Assembly (NCBI GenBank): GCA_028274465.1
Contig: CM051455.1
Location: 123,043,462-123,107,461 of the forward strand
Length of the DNA stretch: 64,000 nucleotides
Reading direction: 5' to 3'
Source of the DNA: Plantago ovata
Taxonomy: Eukaryota; Streptophyta; Magnoliopsida; Lamiales; Plantaginaceae
Position numbers and translations under genes: made by a program. Under the pieces are notes generated by a model, which worked only from the letters and a program-made list of their open reading frames with translations, searched no databases and was not told the DNA's origin. This document shows positions 22,950 through 31,726 of this stretch, piece after piece (positions within the stretch are counted from its first letter, which is position 1; the number at the start of each line of letters is the position of its first letter).

Positions 22950-25363
22950 CCGCAAGAACAATGCTTTCTGACACTGAAATAAGTGAGGCTTATTGGGTTG
23001 AAGCGATTAATACCGCCTGTTATACTCAAAACAGATGTTTGATTACTAAGGAATACAACAAAAATCCTTATGAATTGTTTGTTGGAAGACCTCCTAACAT
23101 CACTCATCTAAGAGTATTTGGTTGCAAGTGTTTCGTTCTTAACAATGGTAGAGAATACCTAAGAACATTTCAACCAAAGGCAGACGAAGCGATATTTCTC
23201 GGCTACTCCTTGCATAGTAAAGCTTATAGAGTTTACAACAAAAAGGCACAAAAGATTGAAGAATCAGTGCATGTTGTATTCTACGAAAAGTCGCAAGGTG
23301 TGCCTGCTGAAGAAGAAATAGCAGAATGTATGAAAAAGCTAATCATACATGAGCAAAGAACTGAATCTGATGCTAGGCAAATCAAGTCAATTGAACTAAA
23401 TGATGATTCTGACAATGACTCTCCTCCCCCTAGTCATGACAAGATAAATATAGTTCACGACAAAGAATTTCCAGCAATAGACGCGGTTGCTCCGGAAGTT
23501 GCTAAAATTACGCAATCTCCAGCGCCTGCTGATGAACTACCTCAATCAAGCAATGCTGAACAAGCAGTTGCTGATGAACAAATCTCAGCAGAGACACAAA
23601 TTCCCAGTAGTACTGAACAAGTACATACTGAAGAGTCACATGCTCATGAGCAAACATATCCTGATCCAACAAGCAGAAAACCTGTTATGGATTAGAGATC
23701 ATCCCTCTACGGATATGATTGGCGATATTAATAAACGCCAAGTGACTAGATCCAAAGCTACTCATGGAATTGCTGAAGAAGCAATTGTCGTAGAAGTAGA
23801 ATCATTGTTCTCTTGCTTTGTGTCAGATATTGAACCTAAAACCATAGAAGAAGCTTTAAAGCATTCTGAATGGATAAAGGCAATGCAAGAAGAACTGGAT
23901 CAATTTGAAAGAAACAAAGTCTGGAAACTTGTGCCACTTGCTAAAGACAAGAAAGCTATTGGTACAAAGTGGGTGTTCAGAAACAAGCTGAGCGAGTCTG
24001 GTGAAGTAACAAGAAATAAAGCACATTTAGTTGCTCAAGGTTACTGTCAGACTGAAGGATTGGACTATTTTGAGTCTTATGCACCAGTTGCAAGATTGGA
24101 TGCAATTAGGCTTTTCTTGGCCTTTGCTGCTCACAATGGCTTCATTGTTTACCAAATGGATGTTAAAAGTGCATTCTTAAATGGTGAACTTGCTGAAGAA
24201 GTCTACCTAGAACAACCCCTGGCTTTGAACTTCCCTCAGAAATCAAGATGGTATACAAGCTTCAGAAAGCTGTATATGGTCTAAAGCAAGCACCAAGAGC
24301 ATGGTATGATACCTTGGCTAAGTTCTTGCTGGAAAATGGTTTCAAGAAAGGTGAAGTTGACAAAACCTTATTTACCATGAACCATGATGGTAAAATACTC
24401 TTAGTTCAAATTTATGTGGATGACATAATTTTTGGATCTAAGGACAAGCAACTTTGTGATGATTTTGCCAAACTCATGACAAATAAGTTTGAAATGAGTA
24501 TGATGGGAAAATTGAATTATTTCCTAGGATTGCAAGTCAAGCAACTCAAAGATGGAATATTCATAAATCAAGCAAAGTATGCGAAAGAAATGCTCATAAA
24601 GTTTAGGATCAAAGAGGATGAGAAACCTGAAAAGATCCCTATGAGTGTTGGTACCAAATTGGGCTATACTAAAGAGGACAAAAGTGTTGAAGAACACAAG
24701 TATAGGAAGCTCATTGGTTCCTTGTTGTATCTAACAACAAGTAGACCTTACATTTAGTATGCTGTTTGTGTGTGTGCAAGATTTCAATCTGATCCAAGAG
24801 AATCACACTACAAAAAGGCAATCAAGATACTGAAATATGTTAAAGGTACAATCAATGTTGGATTATGGTATCCTAAAGATTCTGGACTTGAATTGGTTGG
24901 TTATTCTGATGCTGATCATGGAGGATCAACTCTTGATAGAAAAAGTACTTCTGGCACTTGTCAGTTTTTGGGTACTAGATTAATATCATGGTTCAGCAAG
25001 AAGCAAACCTGTGTTGCCAATTCATCTACTGAATCTGAATACATTGCAGCTGGTTGTTGCACAGCTCAAATCCTATGGATTCAGCAACAATTAAGAGATT
25101 ATGGTATTTCTGCAAAGAAAACACCAATCTTTTATGACAATACAAGTGCTATTGCAATCACGCAAAATCCTAAGTTTCACTCAAGGACTAAGCACATTGA
25201 CATTAGACATCATTTCATTAGAGATCATGTGGAAAAAGGTGATATTGAAGTTGTGAAAGTAGGCACTGATGATCAGCTTGCTGACATCTTTACCAAGCCC
25301 CTACCGGACAATAGGTTCGCAATACTAAGGTATAATCTTGGATTGATTGAACTACCTCAATAA
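22950..25363 (+). pseudogene. RE1 pol, part 2: integrase end, RT, RNase H
   Basis: Integrase resumes (MLSDTEISEAYWVEA) through GKPPNITHLRVFGC-like text, the FLGYS and RVYNKK box and a long acidic linker. RT starts near 23860 ([18 protein letters not shown]) with the YVDDIIFGS catalytic motif near 24413-24440. RNase H has YSDADHGG, STESEYIAAGC and KHIDIRHHFIRDHV and ends at TAA 25361-25363. Three lesions: a frameshift near 23680 (A-run), one at about 24212 (CCCC where five C would restore frame) and TAG at 24755-24757. Each is a single-base change. These enzymes would copy the RNA into DNA in the particle. Confidence 0.9.
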
Positions 25364-25374
25364 AGGATACACTT

Positions 25375-25730
25375 GGCAGAATGCTGAAACAGGTATTCAG
25401 CAAGCCAAAGTATTCCTGTTTAAAAGACTCAGTCACTGATTTCTTCTAAGAAATGATAGGTCACTACATGTTTGCTGAAACAGGCATTCAGCAAGTAATT
25501 CCTTCAAAACGGGTATTTGTTAGGAAACATGATCACTTGCTGAGACAGGCACTCAGTAAAAGAAAGAGCTTAAGGATTGCTGAAACAGGCACTCAGACAA
25601 TCAAAGATACTGAAACAGGTATTCAAGTATCAAAGGAATTTTCTGAGACAGGAACTCAGAAAAAGAGCAAAGCTCATCTCTCAGATTTTACCAAAGGATA
25701 TCTCAAGTACAAAAGAATTTACTGATACGG
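25375..25730 (+). repeat. Post-pol repeat: TGAAACAGG..TTCAG units
   Basis: About six spaced copies of (gc)tgaaacaggcattcag lie between the RNase H stop and the downstream ORFs. Several are flanked by TTGCTGAA on one side and TTCAGCAA on the other, so they can fold as 8-bp hairpins. In one frame they give ETGIQ/ETGTQ repeats (90-codon frame at 25453-25725), but the unit spacing is irregular and coding is doubtful. Confidence 0.7.
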
Positions 25731-26271
25731 GAAATCAGAAATATCTTTTAAACTTAAGAAAATATGAGATATCTAAGTAAGGGGGAACTTTCAGCAAGTA
25801 TCTAGGTTGATAATTCAAACTCGCTGAAAAGATTCTTGTCTATTTCAGCAAGCAATCTATTCCCTTAAAACTCGGTAAAATCAATTTGTGACGTTAATCG
25901 GGCACAGATAAACTCGTAATAATCATGACATGAAATTCAATCGTGGCCATTGATTAAAAGGAGTTACTAATCTAACGGTTAATAAAACAAAGAGAGAGAG
26001 TGCTCTGACGGTTTCAAGTTAGTGGGCCACTACGCATTTAATGCAAAGGCTCCACTAACTCCAGTATTTCTCTGTTTTACCCTTGCTGAGAGCTCAAATC
26101 GATTGAGTTTCTCACACACCAGAGACACTATATAAAGAAGGAGTTAGAGAAATGACAAAATTCTTTAACTCACATTTCCCCTCTCTGCAAATTTTAGCCT
26201 GAATCTACTGTACCTCCGGTCAAAAAGCAAACTATCTATTTTCGTACACATTTCCTTGCTCTATAAAAGAA
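25731..26271 (+). promoter_or_regulatory. Internal promoter-like region before the 3' ORFs
   Basis: Non-coding. A strong TATA box (cacTATATAAAgaagg, 26129-26136) lies about 140 bp before the ATG at 26272; the segment between is C/T-rich (cacatttcccctctctgc) as in plant 5' leaders. No comparable TATA box was seen just ahead of gag. This suggests the downstream ORFs can be expressed on their own message. Confidence 0.5.
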
Positions 26272-27807
26272 ATGGCTCCCAAGAGACAGTCTTCTAAGTC
26301 CTCAAAGTCATCAAAGGTTGACAGTGTTGAAACACGCATTGCTCCGGTGACTACTCTGGCTACAAACACAACGAAAGTTGTGTTGAAAAACGACCGCATA
26401 TCTGAAAAACCTATGCCTCCGTCATATCTTGACACTGCAAAGTGTGAGATGTTGATGCAATGGGGAGGTTTTGCAAAAGAAAAGTACATTAGGTACTTTT
26501 ATGAACAAGAACTCGATGACGAAAATGAAGAGGCGCTTGAGCTTATCAAGCAGCAAGGCCTCATGAACTTTATCTCTGCTCACACTAAGCAAGTGAGCAT
26601 GATTGATACAATGGAATTCTACAACAATGCAGAAATCCAGTCCCATACTGATAGTAAAGGAGTCACTGAAAAAGTGATCTTTACTACAGTCCAGAACACG
26701 CAAATCGTCCTGAAATGGACTGATTTAGCCGAGATATTTCAGATTCCAACCACTGGAACTGAAGATGACGTCACTGCCACTGACGAAGAAATTGAAGCTT
26801 TCTACAGTGACGTCAGAAATGAGAAAATGAAGAAAGGCGAGATTGCTCCTGTGACTTGGACAAAGCACGTTAAGAGAAAGCATCTCTGCCATTCACTTGG
26901 TCTAGTAGCTCTGCTACTAATAAAAGTTCTTGACTCCCAAGTTGGAGGAATTGACCAAGTAGGCCTGAGAAGATGGTCATTGCTGATGCATATCCATGAA
27001 AATAAAACGGAACTTAACTGGGCTAAGTACATTTTCAACAGGCTTGTTGATTGTGTTACTAAGTTTAAGGTAAAGGTAGAAGACAACAAGGTCTCACCTT
27101 CCTTTCCAGTTATGTATGGAATCAAGATATGCTACATCCTTGAACATTTCAGGATTCAGCTAAGAAACCCATTTCCAATCAAGAAATCTGTGTGCAATGT
27201 GGGAAGATCATTCTACAAGCAGAATGTACCTAAGACTGCTGGAAAGAAAACTAAGAAGACAACAACTGCAAATGTTGTCAACACAAGCCAGCAAGAAAGG
27301 TATACAACAGCTGCAGATGTTACCACTCAGCAACTTAGAGATGAAACTGCTGTTGGTGGTGGTAACACAAAAGAAACTGTTGTAGAAAATCAACAAGGTA
27401 CGTGTACAACAGCCGTTGCTGAAAATGCAATTATAGATGACTCTGGGAAACTGGAGAAATCTAACAAGAAAAAAAGGAAAGCTGATGATGACACTCAGAC
27501 TGCAGCGTCATCAGCAAACCCCGTACCTAGGAGGAAACGGACCAGCAACAAAAGCAAGAGAACACTGGCCCGGAAGTCAGTCCCTGCTGTCCAAGACCTC
27601 TCAGACAATTCCCAGACAAATGCTGAAACGCATTTGCCAGTAGATGTTGCTGAGGTAATTACTGAAACCTATGTCAGCAATGTTGAAGTGTTTGCGGAAG
27701 CCTTCAACAATCAACTCAACGTTGATACCTCTACTGAGAATAGACCACAAGGCAGTGGAAATGAAATTCCTGCCCAAGTCCCAGATATCTATATTGTAGA
27801 TAATTAG
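26272..27807 (+). CDS. RE1 3' ORF, segment A: plant-transposon-protein-like
   Basis: ATG at 26272 (aagaaATGgctcc), 511 codons. Residues about 60-290 have helical segments (KWTDLAEIFQIPTTG, KRKHLCHSLGLVALLLIKVL, WSLLMHIHE, PVMYGIKICYILEHF) whose layout resembles the 'putative plant transposon protein' domain found in many plant retroelement and mobile-element ORFs; this is by eye only. The rest is low complexity with a basic cluster (RRKRTSNKSKRTLARKS) that could direct nuclear import. The frame ends in TAG at 27805-27807. One extra T in the TT at 27802-27803 would carry it straight into the next frame (DDPTLEPASD), so the stop probably comes from a one-base loss. No signal peptide or membrane segment typical of an envelope protein is seen. 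Confidence 0.6.
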   Translation: MAPKRQSSKSSKSSKVDSVETRIAPVTTLATNTTKVVLKNDRISEKPMPPSYLDTAKCEMLMQWGGFAKEKYIRYFYEQELDDENEEALELIKQQGLMNFISAHTKQVSMIDTMEFYNNAEIQSHTDSKGVTEKVIFTTVQNTQIVLKWTDLAEIFQIPTTGTEDDVTATDEEIEAFYSDVRNEKMKKGEIAPVTWTKHVKRKHLCHSLGLVALLLIKVLDSQVGGIDQVGLRRWSLLMHIHENKTELNWAKYIFNRLVDCVTKFKVKVEDNKVSPSFPVMYGIKICYILEHFRIQLRNPFPIKKSVCNVGRSFYKQNVPKTAGKKTKKTTTANVVNTSQQERYTTAADVTTQQLRDETAVGGGNTKETVVENQQGTCTTAVAENAIIDDSGKLEKSNKKKRKADDDTQTAASSANPVPRRKRTSNKSKRTLARKSVPAVQDLSDNSQTNAETHLPVDVAEVITETYVSNVEVFAEAFNNQLNVDTSTENRPQGSGNEIPAQVPDIYIVDN

Positions 27808-28839
27808 ATGATCCAACTTTGGAACCAGCAAGTGACATTACTGCTAATCTGCAAAGAGCGGCACTTGCTGATGCTGCTGAAAAGATGGTTGCTGAACAAG
27901 CAACTCATCAAGTTGCTGAAACACCGCTTGCTGAAGGACCAGTTGCTGAGACACCAATGGTTCCAGTTCCACAAGTTGCTGAAACACAAGAAGCATTATT
28001 CAACGACGCATCTCGAGATGCTAAGAATACTGGCCCAAGTTCACCCAAGACATCAATCGACAAAGTCCATCTTGTACTGGAAGAAATAAGCAAACAAATG
28101 GAGTTGGAGATTGAAGAATCATCCAATAAATCCATTGATGTCTTCATGACAAGCAGTGAACTCAAGGGTCAAGATGCTTCTGCTCAACTTGTCATTTCAG
28201 AGACAAGGGAGATTGCTGAAACCACACAGCTTTCTCAAATAGAGCAAAACCAGAAGTCTGCTGAAGAAACAGTCCAAGAAGCTGAAGAAACTGTTAATGC
28301 TGAAAGGACTGAGCCACAACCTGTCCTTCTTCAGCAGGTAGTTAATTCAACCATCAGTAAAACTTCAATTTATGAAACTTATTCTTTTGCTAATATTATT
28401 TTATCTCTACAGACTTCTCAAGATGCAAGTCAGATGGTTGCTGAAGCCTCTGCACCAGAACCAACACTCCCTGCTCAGCAGGTAGTTAATGATTTTGGTA
28501 TTAAAACTAAGTTTGACAGCTTAGTACTTGTATCTAACTCTAATTTATTTCAGGATGAACAAATGGAGGATGCTACTCAAGCTCCTCATGGAATGGAAAT
28601 TGTACTACATGAGCTTGCTGAATCTCAGCAGGTAAATCATGTTTCAGATATGAACTCTAAAACAATTTTCCAAACCAATCCTGATCTAAATAACGTTCTT
28701 TTTCAGAATCAAAAGGAGACCACTGAAGTGGTACTCATCACTGAAGATCATCAAGTAAGTTCTGAGGAACTGTACTTGAACTTCAAAAGGACTACTTTGT
28801 CTCAAGTAAGTCCGTCAGCAACTGCAAAGGTACAGGCGA
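27808..28839 (+). CDS. RE1 3' ORF, segment B with intron-like modules
   Basis: Open frame (third frame) across 27808-28853, rich in A, E, Q, T with repeated VAET and LAE words. From 28338 it holds four blocks that each begin GTA and end CAG: 28338-28412 (75 nt), 28482-28553 (72), 28632-28706 (75) and 28755-28835 (81). Each follows a CAG or CAA codon, is phase 0, AT-rich with a T-rich end, divisible by three and without an in-frame stop. Removing or keeping any block keeps the frame. The frame closes at TGA 28851-28853, overlapping the ATG of segment C at 28840. See findings. Function unknown. Confidence 0.55.
28338..28412 (+). other. Intron-like, frame-neutral block 1
   Basis: CAG/GTAGTTAATTC at the start and TTTTATCTCTACAG at the end, 75 nt, no stop codon in the reading frame. 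Confidence 0.5.
28482..28553 (+). other. Intron-like, frame-neutral block 2
   Basis: CAG/GTAGTTAATGA at the start and CTAATTTATTTCAG at the end, 72 nt; a branch-like ctaac precedes the end by 15-20 nt. No in-frame stop. Confidence 0.5.
28632..28706 (+). other. Intron-like, frame-neutral block 3
   Basis: CAG/GTAAATCATG at the start and CGTTCTTTTTCAG at the end, 75 nt, no in-frame stop. Confidence 0.5.
28755..28835 (+). other. Intron-like, frame-neutral block 4 (weaker)
   Basis: CAA/GTAAGTTCTG at the start is a strong donor; the end GCAAAGGTACAG lacks a good T-rich tract, so this is the weakest of the four. 81 nt, no in-frame stop. Confidence 0.35.
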
Positions 28840-30507
28840 ATGGATTTCTCTGATCTCCATCTTCATCTTTCAAACGAGAAAAAGAGATCTTCTCTGCTGA
28901 AGCTCGAAACATTTGTCCACTCCATCCTTCCTGAAGAGATGTCATATTCTCAGCAAATGAGCTCGAATCTGATTGCTCAAATCAGAGACAATATGAAGGC
29001 AAAATTCAAGAGTGCCTCTCCAGCTGAACAAGCTGTGATGCTCAAAGGTTCATTTGTACCTGTGGTGGCTGATCCCCACAAAATCAATGAGGAAGAGGAA
29101 GTGACAAGTGTTGCTTTGTACAAGCACGTTGAGCTAGTCATTCTGACCGACGATGATGAAGAAGAAGAAGATGAGAACATTCCCACTGATCCCAGTGATG
29201 ATGAAGGAAAAGATTCCAAGGACAAGAAAGACGATGATGATGACAATCAAGGTCCAAGTCCTGATGCTGGAGGATTGAAGTTCACAGTTGCTGAAAATGC
29301 TCAACCCGAAAATCAGCAAGCTGAACAACAACAACCTCAGCAAGAATGTCAAACTCCTCCTGCTGCTGCTGAAAATCAAGCACCTGTGCAAGGTGCTGAT
29401 ACTGAAGAGGAATATGCCAGAAAAAGGGCTGCCTTGAAAAATGGCAAAAGTCCAGATTCTGATGCCAAGGTTACTGAAGAAAACCTTGATGATGATGAAG
29501 AACAAGATGAAGATTACCAACGCGCTCTCCAGAACAGTCTGTTGATCCATGCAAGGCATACGCATGATCTAGAAATTGGTCAATCTTCAGGAGTAAGATC
29601 AACGGAAGTCTCCTCCCTTCCATTTACTACTGGCGAAACTCCAGTAATTGAGTCTCAAACTCAATTAAAACTAACTACTGGTGAAACTCCAGTTGTTGAG
29701 TCTGAAGCGTTGCCATCAGCAACCACTCAACAAAAAGGAAGTGAAGCTACTGATAAAGGTTCTAAAGTTGCTCAACTTGATGAATCTGAGGATGATGACT
29801 ACTTGTCTGAAAATGAGGATGAACAATCCAAGCGAGACCCAAAAGTTGTTCAGATTCCTCCTCCTGATTACATCAATGATTTAGACGATGGTCTAAGAGC
29901 AGAATTGCTGACGCGTGATGATCAGTTTGCTTCCGAACTTAAGGTTCATTCCTTGACACCACATCTAGTGTCGTTCCCAAGAGTTGAGGAGTTTACTCCT
30001 AGAATTTTAGCACTAAAGGAAGTCCATAATGCCTGCAAAGCTGAAGATGAGGCATTGCTTGCTGAGAGCCCACTTGACTTTGGAAAGATATTGGCTACAG
30101 TGCTGAGACGCACTACTACTTTGACCATAGCTCAGAAAGACACCAGTCTTTATCACAAAAGCTATGAAGAAGATGTAAGTCAAGCACTCAAACTAGCAAA
30201 GACCGCTCTCGTGAAGGCACAGACTTTCATGGATGAGAAGGCCGCAACAGAGAAAAGACATGAAGAGAACATGATGAGTATTCAAAGAGAGTTGTCAAAA
30301 ATGACCTCTGATCAGCAACAAATCATCATGAAGTATAACAGTTTAAGCACTCTTGCTGAAAATTGCAATGAGTTTTATTCTCTGCACATCACTCCCATGT
30401 TGCAATCCATGTCTAAGGGGGAAAAGAAGAGTACCAGAAAAAGAAACGAAACCCCTCCTGCTGTTGATGAGCCACTGCCCATAGAACCACTTGCTGAAAA
30501 AGAGTAA
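28840..30507 (+). CDS. RE1 3' ORF, segment C: acidic, coiled-coil
   Basis: ATG at 28840, 555 codons to TAA 30505-30507. Residues 1-90 are mixed (SDLHLHLSNEKKRSSLLKL). Residues 90-310 are strongly acidic and Q/P-rich with runs of D and E. A short repeat TTGETPVIES/TTGETPVVES lies at about 262-287. Residues 370-520 are predicted alpha-helical and coiled-coil (QALKLAKTALVKAQTFM, then EKRHEENMMSIQRELSKM). A basic patch (KKSTRKR) precedes the stop. It is in the same frame as segments A and D, so A-D may once have been one protein. No catalytic motif seen. Confidence 0.6.
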   Translation: MDFSDLHLHLSNEKKRSSLLKLETFVHSILPEEMSYSQQMSSNLIAQIRDNMKAKFKSASPAEQAVMLKGSFVPVVADPHKINEEEEVTSVALYKHVELVILTDDDEEEEDENIPTDPSDDEGKDSKDKKDDDDDNQGPSPDAGGLKFTVAENAQPENQQAEQQQPQQECQTPPAAAENQAPVQGADTEEEYARKRAALKNGKSPDSDAKVTEENLDDDEEQDEDYQRALQNSLLIHARHTHDLEIGQSSGVRSTEVSSLPFTTGETPVIESQTQLKLTTGETPVVESEALPSATTQQKGSEATDKGSKVAQLDESEDDDYLSENEDEQSKRDPKVVQIPPPDYINDLDDGLRAELLTRDDQFASELKVHSLTPHLVSFPRVEEFTPRILALKEVHNACKAEDEALLAESPLDFGKILATVLRRTTTLTIAQKDTSLYHKSYEEDVSQALKLAKTALVKAQTFMDEKAATEKRHEENMMSIQRELSKMTSDQQQIIMKYNSLSTLAENCNEFYSLHITPMLQSMSKGEKKSTRKRNETPPAVDEPLPIEPLAEKE

Positions 30508-31464
30508 AGTTCTAAAAGGCAAGCAGAATCTGAGTTGAATTCAGCAAGTACCAAAAAGAGAAAAACCGCTGCTGAAACTCAAGATTTTTGCCATACTGAA
30601 AGTCATCACAATCTGAATGAAGATGATGACAATCAAACAATAGCTCAAGCCATAAGAGCTAGACCCTTAACAGCCTTGACTCCGTCTGGCCACTCAAAGC
30701 ATTTTTCGTCTGAATCTTCAGCAAGAGATCAAGGCAATGCTAAGACAAGAAGAAGAAGGCAAAGACAGGAAGAAAAGAGGCTGGCCAGCATTGCTATTGG
30801 CTCCGGCATTGAATACACAAAGACCAGCAATGAAGAAACCACTCAGAATGTAATCAGAAACATTCATGGTTGCTGGATCTTAAAGCTGGAAGACTTGCTG
30901 GTAAATGAGTTCTTTCCTACAGCCATATTGAATCAAATGTTCAAATGGATTGAACTCAAAGTCGAAAGAAATCAAAGGGAAGAGTCCCTCCAAAGAAATA
31001 TTGCTGGGAGATGGTTGAATCTTGAGGTCTCAGTAAGAAGAATCGCCATTGGTAAGACATACAAACAAGAACCAAATCTGATCAAACCACCTGGCATTGC
31101 TTACTACTCTGACCTAGTAACAAAGAAAACAAAGAAGAGACTTGGATTGATTCCTTATGAGTACTTCTATATCACTGCTAAGGATCAAGAAGAAGATCTT
31201 CTCTGGCTAAGAAAGATTCATCCGAAAAGCATTTCAGATACACAGCTTCTCCATGCCAGCAATTGGGGCATGCATTTGTGGGTGACTAACTACATGGAAA
31301 TGAATGCTGAAAAGCATCATCATACCGCCTGCATAAACGCAAGAATTCTTCAACTACAAGTCCGTAGGCTTCTGGAAAACTACGAAAAGGACTGTGTTGA
31401 ATTTACTGCACTTGCTGAGAAGAGTGTAAGAGAGATTTTGAGAAAATCATCTGGAAGAGCTTAA
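30508..31464 (+). CDS. RE1 3' ORF, segment D
   Basis: In the same frame as segment C after a single TAA, ending at TAA 31462-31464 (ALAEKSVREILRKSSGRA). There is no early ATG, which supports reading it as the C-terminal part of segment C cut by a nonsense mutation. It begins with a basic stretch (TKKRKT; TRRRRQRQEEKR), then a folded-looking region (WILKLEDLLVNEFFPTAIL, IPYEYFYITAKDQEEDLLWL, NWGMHLWVTNYMEM). I do not recognise the family. Confidence 0.55.
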   Translation, partial: SSKRQAESELNSASTKKRKTAAETQDFCHTESHHNLNEDDDNQTIAQAIRARPLTALTPSGHSKHFSSESSARDQGNAKTRRRRQRQEEKRLASIAIGSGIEYTKTSNEETTQNVIRNIHGCWILKLEDLLVNEFFPTAILNQMFKWIELKVERNQREESLQRNIAGRWLNLEVSVRRIAIGKTYKQEPNLIKPPGIAYYSDLVTKKTKKRLGLIPYEYFYITAKDQEEDLLWLRKIHPKSISDTQLLHASNWGMHLWVTNYMEMNAEKHHHTACINARILQLQVRRLLENYEKDCVEFTALAEKSVREILRKSSGRA

Positions 31465-31726
31465 CTCTTTGTAATACTTTTTGTTAAAGTTTTTGTTTGC
31501 TGATTCTGTTTAAGTTATCTCTGCTATTTCATGTAAACTTCTGAAAGATAACTATCAGCAATGAAGCTTTTGACTCTTATTGGTTTATGATTATGCAATT
31601 TACTTGCTTACTGTTTAATTATTCAAGTATGCTTGCATGAATCAACTGATTTATTCAACATCAGAAACCTCTAAAAGGGTAACAATTAATTAGCCATGGA
31701 TTGCTAACATCAAAAAGGGGGAAATT
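31465..31726 (+). other. RE1 3' non-coding end and polypurine tract
   Basis: T-rich 3' region with no ORF. The sequence caaaaagggggaaatt at 31711-31726 abuts the 3' LTR and is the polypurine tract that primes plus-strand DNA. Confidence 0.85.

Noticed and set aside
27398-27807. A 410-nt intron from GTACGTG to AATTAG joining segments A and B
   Set aside because: It would join in frame, but a single missing T near 27802 explains the frame change more simply and keeps the basic coding stretch.
29134-29565. Membrane-like minus-strand protein within RE1 segment C
   Set aside because: It is the antisense of acidic GAT/GAA codons, which always reads as hydrophobic F/I/L runs.
26272-31464. Calling the RE1 3' ORFs a retroviral envelope gene
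   Set aside because: No signal peptide, cleavage site or membrane span is seen; position alone is not enough.
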